Positions 35,679-48,175 of a DNA stretch of 64,000 bases are shown here, in pieces (position 1 is the first letter of the stretch; each line of letters starts with the position of its first letter). The DNA comes from Sequoia sempervirens. Its lineage: Eukaryota; Streptophyta; Pinopsida; Cupressales; Cupressaceae. The position numbers were made by a program, and so were the translations under genes. Location: assembly GCA_007258455.2 (NCBI GenBank), contig VDFB02047230.1, positions 153,499,797 to 153,563,796 of the forward strand, given 5' to 3'. The notes under the pieces were generated by a model that saw only the letters and a list, made by a program, of their open reading frames with translations, had not been told where the DNA came from and searched no databases.

Positions 35679-36600
35679 TCATAGTTGCATTTTGAATGAG
35701 GCTGGTCTTCTTGCTTTAGAACTCCTAAAGTCACCTTTCCTCTTATTAGTCCTCTTTTGTTTAGAAGCCATATCTTTGCTACCTTGGTTAGAACTAGAAT
35801 ATTCTCTTCTTACCAAGGGAATCATAGGAGTTATGTGAGCCTTGCTAGGTGTGGTGCTAACTCTTGCTCCACTCATACTTAGGTTTGTATCTCTTTACTT
35901 TCTCTCTTTGAGGAGTTTTTTATATCTTCCAATAGTTTCTCAATATCTCCTATGAAACCATATCCATCTAGTAGCTTGTTGTTCCCCCTTTAATTGTTGC
36001 CTACTTTGAATTGGCTTTTTGGGATGGCTTCCTTCTCTGAATCCAATTTAATGAGGGTCCTTATGCCTTTTTTTGACTTATTGGATTTCACTTCAGATCA
36101 TGTATGATTAATTGACTTAACAATATTTTTTTCTTTGGTTTGGAGAAGCCATCTTCATCAGCATTGCCTCTAAAGTTTTATTTTTTCAGCATATCAACTT
36201 TTTGCTTCATTGTGCATTTTCTCATTAAGTGTCAATATCGATGACAGGCCCAACATTTGAATGGGATGTTTTCATAATTGAGGGCTTGCTCCCATTCCAC
36301 TTTTGCAACTTTCAAAATGATATTCTTTGGCAGAGCTTTTGCAAGAGAACCTAGTGCAGGCCTGTGGTTTACAGTGTGAGTTTGTGGGAAGCTTGTAATT
36401 TCTTTTATGACCCAAAAATGTTGCAGAACTTTTTTTGGTCTGAAAGAAAATTTGGCAGTGTTTTTAAAAACTGTTCATGAGAGTAATTCTAATCAATAAT
36501 AAGATTTAGTCTTGCAAAGTTGATGTCTTGAGACTGCTGCCTTTTTTTGTCAGGAAATAGATTTCTGTATTGCAGTTCAATCTCGCAGGTGCTAAACTGA
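35679..36600 (-). pseudogene. LINE 3 ORF1 with zinc knuckle
   Basis: On the minus strand, broken frames read HFWVIKEITSFPQTHTVN, LPKNIILKVAKVEWEQALNY, then a zinc knuckle beginning IPFKCWACHRY and continuing HLMRKC (about 36,220-36,262), then basic and serine-rich tails such as RKGDFRSSKARRP (35,720). This matches the RNA-binding ORF1 of plant LINEs. Stops occur throughout. Confidence 0.65.
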
Positions 36601-36829
36601 AGCTGCCATAGAAACAGAATTGTTAAGAATTTTGTTGAAATTGGTCATAATAAACATTCTGAGCAATATTCAGGGAGACACATGATACGAGGGGCAGTTA
36701 GGGACAATAATTTGGTAAAATACCCAAAATCTAGTATGTGGCCTTTTATGGTCATGAATCTAGGACTGTTGATCATCATTTGAAACCATTGAATGTGTCA
36801 AACTTGAAAACCTTGGGTTGTGTACAATA

Positions 36830-37217
36830 TGTTGAAAGGGCGCAATAATCTGTTTGCCAAAGTCTGATCTTTTTTATTTTGGAAAATCCTGAAATTAAAA
36901 AAAATCTTTTTTTTTTTTTTTGGAAAACTAAAATTTTGTGTCTCGAGGAATTTCATGTTGTTACATATCCTCTCAACTTCCCAGGGCAACACTTGACACA
37001 TGGCTTTTCAGATTCCAGGGTGAATGGCTTCCCTTTCCATTTAGATTTCATTTTTTGCTAAAAATAGCTATAAAGGAATTGTTATCTAAATGTAAAATTA
37101 GAGTGTTATAGCTTCACATCTTTTCTCAAAGTTTACTAGCTTCTTATAAATTGCACTTTGCAATAAATCTTTCATTTACATTTATCATGTGTTTATTGGG
37201 TTCATTGCTTTCATAAC
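36830..37217 (+). repeat. Degenerate LTR, left copy
   Basis: Resembles 38,637-39,083 over most of its length: shared words include aaaattttgtgt, atcctctcaa, gtgttatagcttca and aataaatctttca/aataaatatttca. It starts TGTTG and ends near gctttcataaca. The pair probably represents an old LTR element. Confidence 0.55.
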
Positions 37218-38636
37218 ACATTATTATTTTCACTTGAGTATTTTGTCCACTGCACTGCCAACTTAATCTGGATAAAAGTGGCATTAGATTATTTTGTTCC
37301 ATGATTGCATGTTCCATCAAATGAGGTCAAGCCTCAAGAAACCTTATCTTGAGACATGACAGCCTTTAGTGTATATTCCTTGTCGGTTCAAATGATGCAG
37401 ATTGCAAACAAGAAGGAACATGAGATCCTTTCAAACTGCTGCTTGATGGAGCTTGAAAACCACAGGGAGATTATGGAATAATTCACCAGTTTATTTAAAA
37501 AATCATGCCTGACACTTTGGGGTCTATCACCTTTCAAGTGTACAAGCTAATTTTTGATATCCCTCTTTTTTGGAAGTAAAATTGATGCAAAAAAGTAGAC
37601 AAACGACTCAACTAATTGAAATCTTATTTGTATCTAAAAAATCCTTCTGACTATAAGAGTCAATATTGCCTTTTTTAAAATTTGTTTCACAAGTTAGGAA
37701 ATGGTGGGGAATCATCTTGCTGAAGAATTATGATGACCAATACAAAAAAAGTTAATATTAGTGACTGAGAGACATGAAGTTCTCAAAATATTGTAGCAGT
37801 TTGCAGTTATACATCTTGGATGAAATGGAATTTTTATAGTACAGGAAATTGGGAGAAGCATACTGTTTTGCAGTCAAGGGCAAGAAGTTAAATGTAAAGG
37901 TAGGAAGCAAATTACATTTAACAATACTGGCATCAACTTTTATGGTAAGGCGCAGGGCCAGCATCATCGGTCAAAACCTCCCTTGAAAAAGGTTTCCTTG
38001 GATAAGAGTCCACAGAAGGACCCAGGAAAATGGTGCTGTGTTCATAAGAGAGTGGCACTTGAATGAAACCTTTTCCTTGCAGGATTATAACAATCAGAGG
38101 AAAGATGCAACCATGCTATGCAGAAAGTTCATGAAGAATTGGATTAAGGAAGAAATGTTAAATTATGGTCAATGGATTTGTACATCAAATTAAAAGAGTT
38201 TCAGATAAACCAGATGTTGGTAAAAATAGCGCAAATAGAAATAAATGAGAGCATTTTAATTCCCCACTGATTCCAAGCTTCTTGATCACCCATCAAATTT
38301 ATTTGGCAGTTTTGAAAAAAATCACCAAGGCATTGGTTTGGATTTGTTGAAAAAATAGACTACACTGGTCAAGTTCTTGCCAAAGATTTAAGGAATCGTG
38401 AATTCTCTCAAGGTTGAATGAGGCCCAAGAATTTCGGTCTTGGTTACAATGGAAACTTCTCAATCCACCATGGGTACGTGTTGGTTTGTTGGCATTTCTA
38501 CTAAGAAGTTCTCATGTTCATTAGGAATCAGAGCTAGAAACGACGGTGCCCGTTGCCTTCCAAGGACTAATGATTAATCTAGGTAGCAGTTTGGGAAATT
38601 TTTTTGAGGAAGTATCAAAAAAATAGTGTGCCAGCT
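37218..38636. other. Interior between degenerate LTRs, non-coding
   Basis: About 1.4 kb between the two LTR-like copies. No gag or pol motifs were recognised in any frame. It could be the interior of a non-autonomous LTR element or a strongly deleted one. Confidence 0.4.
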
Positions 38637-39083
38637 TGTTGGGAACGTAATGCCTTAATTGTTGTTCAAATATTGAAATTTGCTTAATTCATCACAAAGC
38701 TTAGGATGCATATAACATGATGAGTGGATGCCACATCTTGTTTGGAAAAGTTTGAGCCCCAAAAACCAAAATTTTGTGTATTGATTAGTTTCATGTCATC
38801 ACTTATCCTCTCAAATTTATAGGGAGATGCTTGTCTTTTGACTTTGTAGATTCTGGTGGGAATCAGTTCACCTTCTATTTTTGTTCTTGTTTTCCAGCTC
38901 TAAATAGGTAAGGAATTGCGATCCAAATGTAAACATAGGAGTGTTATAGCTTCATATCTCGTCTTAGAGATAGTTACCTCTTGTAAATTACTTCATTTGT
39001 AATAAATATTTCAATCAATTGCCATATCATACATGTTTTTTGGGTTTATTTCCTTTTCTTTGGTTCTTTGCTTTCACAACACT
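38637..39083 (+). repeat. Degenerate LTR, right copy
   Basis: Second copy, starting TGTTG at 38,637 and ending near gctttcacaaca at about 39,083. Alignment with the left copy shows many substitutions and small gaps, so the insertion is old. No polypurine tract stands clearly in front of it. Confidence 0.5.
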
Positions 39084-39239
39084 TAAAATTTCTGCAACTT
39101 AGTGTGTTCCCACTAAGTTTAGATTAAATCTTAATAAATACAACCCCCATGAGTTAACCTTTCGGATTTTTTTTTTCCTTCTCTAGATATTGTGTTTTTT
39201 TTTGAGTTAAGTGTATCTTCTGTTAGTTTTATTTTCAGA

Positions 39240-39905
39240 TGTAAAGCACAGAAATTAATTCAAAAAATCAACACAATAACACAGCAGATACCCTGGGAAA
39301 ACCCTCCACTTGAGGGAGAAAAACCCAGCAACAATATATCACTTATATATTGAATGTCACAAGAAATATCTCCTTTACAAAGGGCCAATAAGAAGGCCAA
39401 TAAGAAGCACCACAATCAGATGCAAATACAGTAACAAGGTGATGCAATCTGTTGATAATAATCTCAGCCGTAAACAAAGATATCGATCTGCACTTGAGAC
39501 AAACTCGCACTTGTGAAACTGGAACTTGCAATGAACAATGAATGGATATGCATGAATGTCGAACAATGAAACTCCATCAAACATTTATACACAATGATAT
39601 GGAGGATGTGACTCTTCAAAGCAATATGTCGGCCTTTATAGAGAATGTGTCCCTTCAAAATTGCGTCCACAATAAAGGAATGTGTCCCTTCAAAAATCAT
39701 GTCCAATATGCATGATGTCGGCCTTAACAAAATCGTGCCTCTTCATGAATCATAATTAATTATCATTTAATGCAAAGGATGTGCCTTTTCAAAATAAATC
39801 GCTATCTATAAATTAAATAGCCATTGGCTATTATTTAATTTATCCACATTGTAAAGGAGATCGGCTGGAAGAGACACCCGACGCTGTATGATAGCATCAA
39901 CATCT
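39240..39905 (-). repeat. Copia-family solo LTR, minus strand
   Basis: The left third closely matches the LTR of the copia element at the right end of the window (58,957-59,587): shared words are accctgggaaaaccctcc, gagggagaaaaacccagcaa and aggccaat. The rest is more diverged but keeps words such as aatatg and gtcggcct. No coding sequence adjoins it, so it is a solo or remnant LTR of the same family. Confidence 0.6.
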
Positions 39906-42027
39906 TCATCCTATGCAATCAATATGAAATTTTTTTTGAACCAAAGTATTAGATTTATCTTCTTATAAAGTTCTAGATCCAGATCTGATTTATCTGATAT
40001 TGTCAGGAGTAAAATGCCTAGTTGATTGTCCCAAGTAGCTAGGTTTAAGCATCTAAGTTTGCCTTGATACAATAATATTCGTTGGATGGAATTTTGAATA
40101 ACCATCCCCCAAAGCTCACACTGGTGCACATAAGTTCATACAGAAAAAGGAAAATTAGTTTATTAGATTCCTACCATGAACAGATTCTATTGCAGAATAA
40201 AGATCATTTATAAGGAAAAAGGAAATTATTTTTACTAAGGCAGGTAATATCACCTACAGTGTATCACCATAATGTTCCTATGCTTGGCACCTTGGGTGAG
40301 GGGGAAGGAAAACCAGTATTAATAGAAAACATCACCATCAAGATCATAGATGTGTGTCATGCTTCTAATCCTCATTAAAATCTTAGATGTGGGAAACTGC
40401 CAAAGATTCCTTGGTTGGTTTTGCATCTTCCAAATGCAATTGCTTTAAAAATCTAGGGTCTCTGGAATTTCACCTATTGCTTTACTCAAGCATATTCCCC
40501 AACAATCATAGTCCTTGAGATCACTTAATTTGCTGAAAAGACTTAAAACCTCTTCATTAACAACATTGATGCACTAAAAATTAAATATCCGAGCAATCAT
40601 CCATGCCAAAACAATATTTTCAAGCAAAGGTAATGAAGACAGCCCAATTCTTTAGGAACATACAAATAACAGATTTTGTCTCTCAGAGAGATCTTAAGAA
40701 AAATTTGGAAAGGAAAGAGCCATGAGCATTATAATTTGAGGGTTATGTTTTGAGAATTATCATAGGACATATTCATCAAACTTCATTGAGGTAGGAACAC
40801 ATTTGTTCAAATAAAGAGTAAGATCAGAATGCACAATCAAATCCATAATACACATAATCTATCCCACACTCATAGAAACAACTGCGATGCATGGATCAAC
40901 CTTGTAACCTACTAAATTGATCTAGTAAACTTATCTTATGAACCAAGTTCACTTCTATATTTGATATCTAGAGTAGATCGTTTCACCCCAAGGTCTTATT
41001 CTCCTAAATCATCCTTCTTGATCAAGAGTAGCCCTACATTCATGATTAAAATCAAGGGCATCAATAGTAGGAATACATGTACCTTAGATAAATTTGATCT
41101 AAGCAAGTTACATCCAAATTTGTTACATAAGTCTATTTTAAGTTACATTGTGGGCCAACCCACAAATTCTAGTATCATTCTCACCTCTTAAACTTTGGAT
41201 AAATTGATGTTGCTTTGAACTAGGTGCAATGAAACAATACTCTTCTGAGATATGAAAATCATCCTAGTGTTAAACATGGGAATATGTCAAAATTTTACAA
41301 AAAAGAGTGACAACCTCCAATTGACAAGAATTGGATATTAGTGTGCCCTTTTGTGAAGTGTTAGGGTGATAATTGTTTGCTGTGGACTCTAAGGCTTTGT
41401 ACATCTTTCATCTTATTGAACTTGGTCAACCCAATAATTGTGTACTTGAGTATTATCTAGGAAGTATATACTTAGAAGGTTACAATACGCCATTAATTAC
41501 CTGTGAGTCTATGGCAAGGTGATATTTGTTGAAAGATATTTGACTAGGTTAAGTGTTACAAAAACCCTATAAGCTATTTTACATCCTCATTAGAAACAAA
41601 CTTGCCTCAAAATTTTGTTGAATATTTACACAAAATGCAACAAGGGTAATAAAGAGCTTGGATTCATTGCTCTAAATCCTTGTGGTAATGAAATGAGAGA
41701 AAACTTGTCTTAAGTAACAAATCTTGCCAATTTCCAACTCTTGGTTTTGTTGTTGAGAGTTATTGGGAAATAGTAGTACATCAGTCAGAAGAATATTAGA
41801 CAAGAAATTGTCCTCATACTTTAGAGGATGATATTAACATTATTGGTAGTAAGTATACTAACAGCTACTCTCCAAGGACATAGAGTTGAGCATAACCAAA
41901 ATAACCATCACTTGGTTTAGAATTTCCAGTTCCTATCAAAGTATGACAACTGAAGCTAATATCATCACGAAAAGGAGCAATATTTAAAAATTACAAATCT
42001 TAGTTTGTGATTGCTTGAGGACAAGCA
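39906..42027. other. Non-coding, decayed interior left of a gypsy LTR
   Basis: No frame gives recognisable motifs. Because a polypurine tract and 3' LTR follow directly, the right part should be the decayed 3' interior of that gypsy element. Its 5' LTR was not found. Confidence 0.35.
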
Positions 42028-42045
42028 ATCTTGGGCAGGGTGGAC
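42028..42045 (+). promoter_or_regulatory. Polypurine tract before gypsy LTR 1
   Basis: The bases cttgggcagggtggac stand immediately before the LTR start TGTCATGCCCCC. Upstream is the words cttgaggacaagcaat, a context common just before 3' LTRs of plant gypsy elements. It primes plus-strand DNA synthesis. Confidence 0.6.
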
Positions 42046-43349
42046 TGTCATGCCCCCATCATGATCAAACTGCAACACTAAATCTAGGCTGACCAGTATA
42101 AGGAAATTTAAATAAATTAATATGTATGAAAGAATAAATTTAAATCATCTTTCTAACATAGGCTGACCACAATTGATATACTTTTTCATTAATGCTGGCC
42201 GACCATAATTGTTTGATGTTTTATTGCCCAAAGAAGGAGATATTAAGATAAGTTATGGTGCAATGGTTAAATTAAGGAAGTGCCGACTTTGTCCCCTTCA
42301 GCAGTTCAAATCCTAGCAGTCGCTCTAGTAAGATAAGATAATGCGATCCACTCAAGATAACATAATACACAGCAAACAATATTAATGCAACCCTATAATA
42401 TGACGATCTCTTCATAATATGTATGAAAGGGATATACATATGCAGTGGCCTCTAAGAATAAGTCACAACCTTCCCATAAGCACACAATTATCTGCGATCT
42501 CTTTGGGGTTATGGCTAGGTTAGGAACCTTTCAAACCCAAGTTGCTACTGTCACAATGGAACACAGCTGTAATATCCTTGTATGGCACTTGTGATTATCA
42601 TTATATTAAAGGAAGCAATTATTAAAGAAGGCAGTGCTTGAATTCGTTTCAAAAGGTTGTGTCTTTTAGTATGGACATCTCTTTCCAAAGAGATGTCTCT
42701 CTCCATGAATCACTAAAGATATAAAAGACATTTGAAAAGTGGGGGAGAGGCATCAATGAATGGAAATTGTGGAAACAATCAGAAATAAAATCTGCATTCA
42801 GAAAAGCAGCAATGGTTGATACCTTCAGCGATTGGTATGCATTTGAATATATATGTATGTGATAGGCATATACATATATGTATAATTACTTTCATGATGA
42901 CTAATTTGCAGTAAGGGATATATGTTATGTCTAAATTGGTAAATAAGGGAAATAGTAAATTTATTTATACTATTATAATTTACATCTATTCTTTAAGCAA
43001 TCATGTGTAAGGTTGGCCAGGAGACATATTGGCAAAGGGCGATATAGGAATTGTCTTGGTTGGATGTTCCTAAGATGAAAGGAATTGTCTCGGTTGGATG
43101 TTCCTTTTTTGGCGCCCTATCATGCGTCTCTCGCCCATCCCTACCATGATTGGCTATTGGAAAGGAGTCTATAGATTAGATTCAAGTTAAGTCGTTATTC
43201 ATTATTTCATGAATGTTAATAGTCCATTTATTCGTAAGTTCAATAGCTATTATATAATTTACTAGGGAATATTTTTTGTAAAACAATTTTATGTGGTGTA
43301 AGTGTCTCTTAAGGCAATTTCAGGCACACTCCAAGTAGGGGACATTACA
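42046..43349 (+). repeat. Gypsy LTR 1 (3' LTR)
   Basis: Starts TGTCATGCCCCC and ends GGGGACATTACA. The same start and end occur in LTR 2 (47,318-51,824). The interior contains a stem (gacatctctttccaaagagatgtc, split about 42,681-42,704 into two arms), a tRNA-like segment near 42,257 and a 34-bp-period duplication near 43,050. It stands behind a polypurine tract, so it is a 3' LTR. Confidence 0.65.
42250..42325 (+). mobile_element. tRNA-derived SINE-like head
   Basis: An A-box match, TGGTGCAATGG (42,257-42,267), and a B-box match with one mismatch, AGTTCAAATCC (42,304-42,314), are spaced as in tRNA genes. No cloverleaf acceptor stem is evident. The tail could not be defined, and the segment lies within gypsy LTR 1. 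Confidence 0.4.
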
Positions 43350-45109
43350 AATGCAACTAGGTAAGATGGTTGTGAGAATTGGGCAATACATGGAAGCTTT
43401 GTTTTCTTTTCTCCCTTGGAAAAGAGGTTGCAATAGGTACCAGATATTGCCTTACAGATACATCATTGGCTTCATTCTCGTAAACTGAAACTTGTCTTCT
43501 TAATGACTCTTCTACATTATACATTGACTGCACCAGGACTCGTCTATTTGAGTGTGCAAATAATCATTTCCTTCTTGTGCAAATATATCTCAATAATATC
43601 ATTTTTTTTCTTCAGCTGGGATTATGGAGGAACTTTCTCTGCATGCTTGTGCTGTATTCTCATCCTAGTTTAACTGCTATGAAGGATCTTGCTCATTTCT
43701 GGCATGTTCATCCCATTGGTTATCATCATGTTCATCCACTTCTACCTCCATAGCTTGTGTTTCTGGAGAAACCTAGTATCTCCTCCACAATTCATCAAAC
43801 CGCATTGATCATAGTGAAGAAGAGGGCTAGAGGGCATGCTTGGAGTAGGTTCCTCTGCTAGAGGTTGAAGCTTAGAAACCCTTGTAAGCATGGATGGAAA
43901 GGAGACGCTATAGATGATTTTCTAATGCCGCCATTTATACATGCAATTTTCTTGGAGCAAATAAAAATGACTGTTCACTGAGAATTAATACTTCTTGAGA
44001 GGTACTTAGTAACTGTTTGTTGTCATGCAACGAATCATATACATCTTCCTCATCCTCCTTGTCATTGTTGTTCTTTTCTCTATCCCTTCTCTTGACCCTG
44101 CCCTCATCATATTCTTTGGCCCTTTCCTTGTAGGTCCCTTTGCCCACCTGCTCATCCTTTGAGGTGGCTTCCTCTGACTAACTTTTAAGAAGAATGTCAG
44201 CTAGCCGTCAAATTTTTGTACGAGAGACCATCCTCCATTGGGTTTGAAGCAATCACTAGACATTTTTCTTTCTGTCTTCCTCCTTGAAATTAGTTTTTCT
44301 CCTTTATTTTCCTTATGAAGCCATTGCGAATGTTCCCATGAAAGATCTGCCTCTGAGAGTTTATTGCATTCTTTGTAAAGTTTGTATGATTTTCTGGGTG
44401 CTCTCTTCTTGAATGCCTAGGGCTATTGGGCTTTAATTATTGAGAAATCCCACAAGAATATAAAAGAGCATATTGGATCTTTCATCTTTGCTCCAAAAAT
44501 ATTATGCTTCCCCCTTGGAATGTGATGTGATATTCATAAACTTGGTCATAGAACAAGGAACATGTTTTTCTTCTTTTTTGATTTGCTTGTTCCTCTGTTT
44601 AGGTTGAGCCTCAAAATTGGAACGATTAGCTTGCTTTTTCTGCCTATCAGAATATTTGATCACTATTTCAATAGGAGAATGCAGCTTTGCTGGAACATTG
44701 AAGGCAACACTTTTTTTCCTTTGGCACTCAGAGAGTTCTTCATGGTTTTTTGTTTTGTATTTTCTTGGCATGACTCCTTTGACATAACATGTGATTTGAG
44801 AGTATCTGGAATTGGCTGTGATGATTGGAGATAATGGAGCTTGAGATACTTCAATTTCTGTACAGTGCAAATGCTACTAAATGTCTCTGTCTCCAAATTA
44901 CACTCCTTGTAATCCGAGTGCACAAAAAATCCTCTTGGTTACTGTCCTAGCAAGAGGCATCAAAATTTCTTGTTGGATTGTTAGTGATGGAGTGGTGCTC
45001 CTTTGAGAAGCAATTTGAATTGTCAGTTCATCCTTTTTGCAGATTTTTTAACTCATTCTGATTATAGAATGTGAAAGCTTGATTTTAATAACTAGTAATT
45101 GCAGTTGTT

Positions 45110-45175
45110 AAGGGCATGGGGTGATGGTTAAAGTGTGGTTCTGTCACCACCAATGTTCAATTCCCTGCTTGGCCA
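45110..45175 (+). mobile_element. tRNA-derived SINE-like head
   Basis: The segment gcatggggtgatggttaa resembles the 42,250 head, and a perfect B-box core GTTCAATTCC follows at about 45,155-45,164. The A-box is weaker (two mismatches). Probably the same or a related SINE family. Confidence 0.35.
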
Positions 45176-46134
45176 TTCAACTCCATTGAATGCTTGGGCT
45201 TTGTGCCCCTACTGGGGTGCTGTGCTTGCTGGTTTGCACAGTTTGTGTTAATGCTGTGGGAGAAGCTCCCCCATTTGTGGCCTCCACTGGCTTGGGCTGT
45301 TCTAAAAATTCCTTAGGTACTAAGCCAAGAAAAAGACAAAAAGTAAAACTAGTACTTGCAGTTCTTTGATTTAGCAACCCTTGTAATGCTTCCAATGGCC
45401 CACTATATAGATACAAGTCTCGTGGTTCTAGATTTCTATTTGGAAATAAGCGAACATGTAGCTCTTCCTTTCCAACTACTTTCATTCCTAACGGTGTTGC
45501 ATTATAAAACTCTTATTTATAATTTTTATAATCTGTCAAACAAGTACTGTTCAATCTTTCTTTGGCACTAATAATGTGTGTGCTACTCCCTCTTGGTACT
45601 TTGGAGGAATTTTAATTCAATCTTTTGGTTGACTTAATATTTGTCATCTTATACTATTTTCTTCTTCAATCATGCCACCATTTTCCTTGAACGAGGCCAT
45701 TTCTTTCTTCGATGACAATTTGGTGTGTTGTGATGAGAACAACAATCTCCAGATTAATTGCTAATTGTTTTTCAGTTTTAGTCCCTTCTTATAATTCTTC
45801 CTCTTTCCCCTGCAATGGTTTGAGACTATGAATTTGTCTCCAAGGGTTTCTAACTTATCTTTTACCATCAATGTTTCTTGACAAACTCAATTTTGCCTTT
45901 TCTAAATTTTTTTTCCTTGGTATCTTAGGTTTTTAGTTTGGCTTGAGCCAGCGAGGCTGCAAATGGAGGGCCCTGCACTGAACTTTATTACTTCGTCCAT
46001 TAAGGACAACCTTAACCAACAGAACCAACTAATCCACATTAATCAACATATACAAATTTATTCAACTTAAAAGTCATAGAAGTCCACCACGGAAGTCCAA
46101 GAATCACTACTTACAATTCCACCTTAGATGTTAC

Positions 46135-46206
46135 TTTGTGGATTTGAACTTTTGTCTCCTCAATGAGAACCCAATGTCTTCACTAATTGAACTCAACCCC
46201 TATGAC
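46135..46206 (-). mobile_element. tRNA-derived SINE-like head, minus strand
   Basis: On the minus strand GTTGAGTTCAATTAG (46,182-46,196) resembles a tRNA A box, and AGTTCAAATCC (46,140-46,150) a B box. Downstream sequence on the minus strand runs to about 46,070 without a clear tail. Confidence 0.4.
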
Positions 46207-46316
46207 TTTCCTTTGCTCAAATTTACTTTTGTCTTTTCCAAATGATTCTTTTTTTCCTCAAATGTTTTTACATGTTGACACCATGTCCCTGGATCTCTCT
46301 CTGGATCTCTCACTAT

Positions 46317-46907
46317 AATATATATACTATGTCACTGGATCTCTCTGACCTTCACATTTGACTATTGCCCATGGTTATTGTCAGTGATGGTTGGTCTTGG
46401 GTTGTGTCCACTACAAGGACCGCATTATGTTGTTTTTGGAAATGCCACCACTTGCCTTCTTTTATTTATCTTTAGGCAATTTTGTCCTTTTTTTAGGGAA
46501 ACAGTGTCTATTTCAAGTCGTGTGTTTTTTTTATAATTATTTTATCCTTTGGCAGCTGGATATTTTAAAGCCAGATTTTCGTTATTAAAAAAATCAAAGA
46601 GTAAGCAGTTTTGTGCACCTAGTTGATGGGCTATTTATTAATCCTTGGTGTCACTATTATTTGTAATTAAAAGCTGCAAAGAGGTGCTGCTGAGATTTTC
46701 CTGCATAATAAATGTTTTACTTTTTTCAGATTGCAGATTTGTATGATTTAGGCTTATTTGTTTTCTTTTTTTTTTTATACTACAAATCTTCTTTGTATGC
46801 AGGTTAGGGCACTTTAGTTGCAGTTTTGATTGAAGTTTAAGTTAGACAATTTCTGTCGAACTCTACATTGCGTAATATATATACTATGTCACTGGATCTC
46901 TCTGACC
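46317..46907. repeat. 34-bp perfect direct repeat flanking 523 bp
   Basis: A 34-base sequence (46,317-46,350), beginning aatatatatactatg and ending ggatctctctgacc, recurs without a change at 46,874-46,907. Neighbouring sequence on either side is not duplicated. The repeat is longer than normal transposon target duplications. Confidence 0.9.
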
Positions 46908-48175
46908 ACCATCAGAACACATACATGCTAATCCTTATAGACATCTGATATCCTTACTTGTGCGTACAAAACATAACTACTGTTGAGTAGGTCAAGTGCA
47001 TAATGCAAATAAAGTGTTGTCTGTGCTATACTAAAACCAATGCCTACTATATAAAGGTGGAACCAGGAGGCTTAAGTCATGTAAATTATATCTTGCACTT
47101 GGTGTCATGCACCCCCGATTTAAAAATTAAATCAAGATTAAATTATTTAGAAATCTTATTAAGGCAGTTAAAAGGGGTCCCAATTATGAGCAACCGCTAC
47201 AAGACAAAGGAGGGTTACTTTTTAAAATTGCCGTAAAAGGAAGTAGAGCTGCTGAATTAGACAAACCACATCAGCAAGCACTAAAAGACATAAAAATACG
47301 AAATAAATAGATACCACTGTCATGCCCCCACGTAAGACAAAAGAAGGATTGCAGCACTTGTGGACTGTTGCCTATATCAAAGAGTAAACAAACTAATCGG
47401 TTAGCATCAGACATGGGCGGTGACTCAAAAAAAAGAAGAGACATGATTAATAATTATTAAAAGAAAGCTTTAAGGCATTGATGGGATATGGAGGGGTGTG
47501 TCCCTCACCAAGGAAGGGGTGTTGTTAAAAAGATGTAACCTTTCCTCCACCGTGGAAGATATTAAAGGGGGAACAAACCGTTTGTGAGGGGCATCAATTG
47601 GAGATCAATCAAGCCAGCAGATTGGAAAAAGGAAAATAAGGATTGGAACCTAATTGGAAATAAATATTATTTACTAGCAAGAGGATTATTGTAAGTCCTT
47701 AATTTAATTTAATATATATATATATAGTTTCGAGACTCGGACTCGGCGCAGAGTTGGTGTGTGTGACTCGACACGGAACTCGGCACAGACTCAACAAAAT
47801 GAAAAACCCAAGAAATTTAGAGATTTTTAAGGATCAAAAACTTGTTTCATGCACCCTTTATTAAATAATCTTTAAAGACACAATAACATCATCAAATAGA
47901 AGCTAATTTGATCACATACACAAGTATACATCAATCACATATGTATAAACGCAAATTGTAGCTGAGTTGCTGAAGGAAATATCACACTTAGATATATAAA
48001 TATAGTCAAATGTATACAAAACTCATGGAATATGAAATCCATGACATCAAATGTTCCAAGCAAATATGAAATATCAAAACAATAACGACAAGTCTAATGG
48101 CTCAGAGGAGCTTGCATCCTTCCTACGAAGGTATCTAAGGTGGGTCCTGGATGATGTAGTAGCCATAGTCTCTGC

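Larger units (their letters stand above)
30440..36700 (-). mobile_element. Near full-length, decayed LINE (LINE 3), minus strand
   Basis: Read right to left: ORF1 with zinc knuckle (36,600-35,679), endonuclease (35,621-34,139, interrupted by an insert), RT (33,240-32,382), linker (32,230-31,117) and RNase H (30,822-30,451). All are broken by stops and frameshifts. It is more diverged from LINE 1 and 2 than those are from each other. It lies in the proposed intron 2 of the host gene, in antisense orientation. The 5' end coincides with a degenerate LTR at about 36,830. Confidence 0.8.
43350..47317. other. Region between two gypsy LTRs, no recognised genes
   Basis: Minus-strand frames at 44,870-44,502 (122 codons, lysine-rich) and 44,147-43,935 (70 codons, with a KRRDREKNNNDKEDEED stretch) are the longest, but I cannot assign them. 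Two SINE-like heads and a 34-bp direct repeat are listed separately. No gag or pol motif links the two flanking LTRs. Confidence 0.35.

Noticed and set aside
44502..44870. 122-codon lysine-rich minus-strand frame as a gene
   Set aside because: No recognisable motif, an overlapping plus-strand frame of similar length, and no promoter or splice context.
43350..47317. Reading LTR 1 and LTR 2 as the two ends of one gypsy element
   Set aside because: LTR 1 has a polypurine tract on its left, making it a 3' LTR; flanking bases do not match, and no gag-pol lies between.
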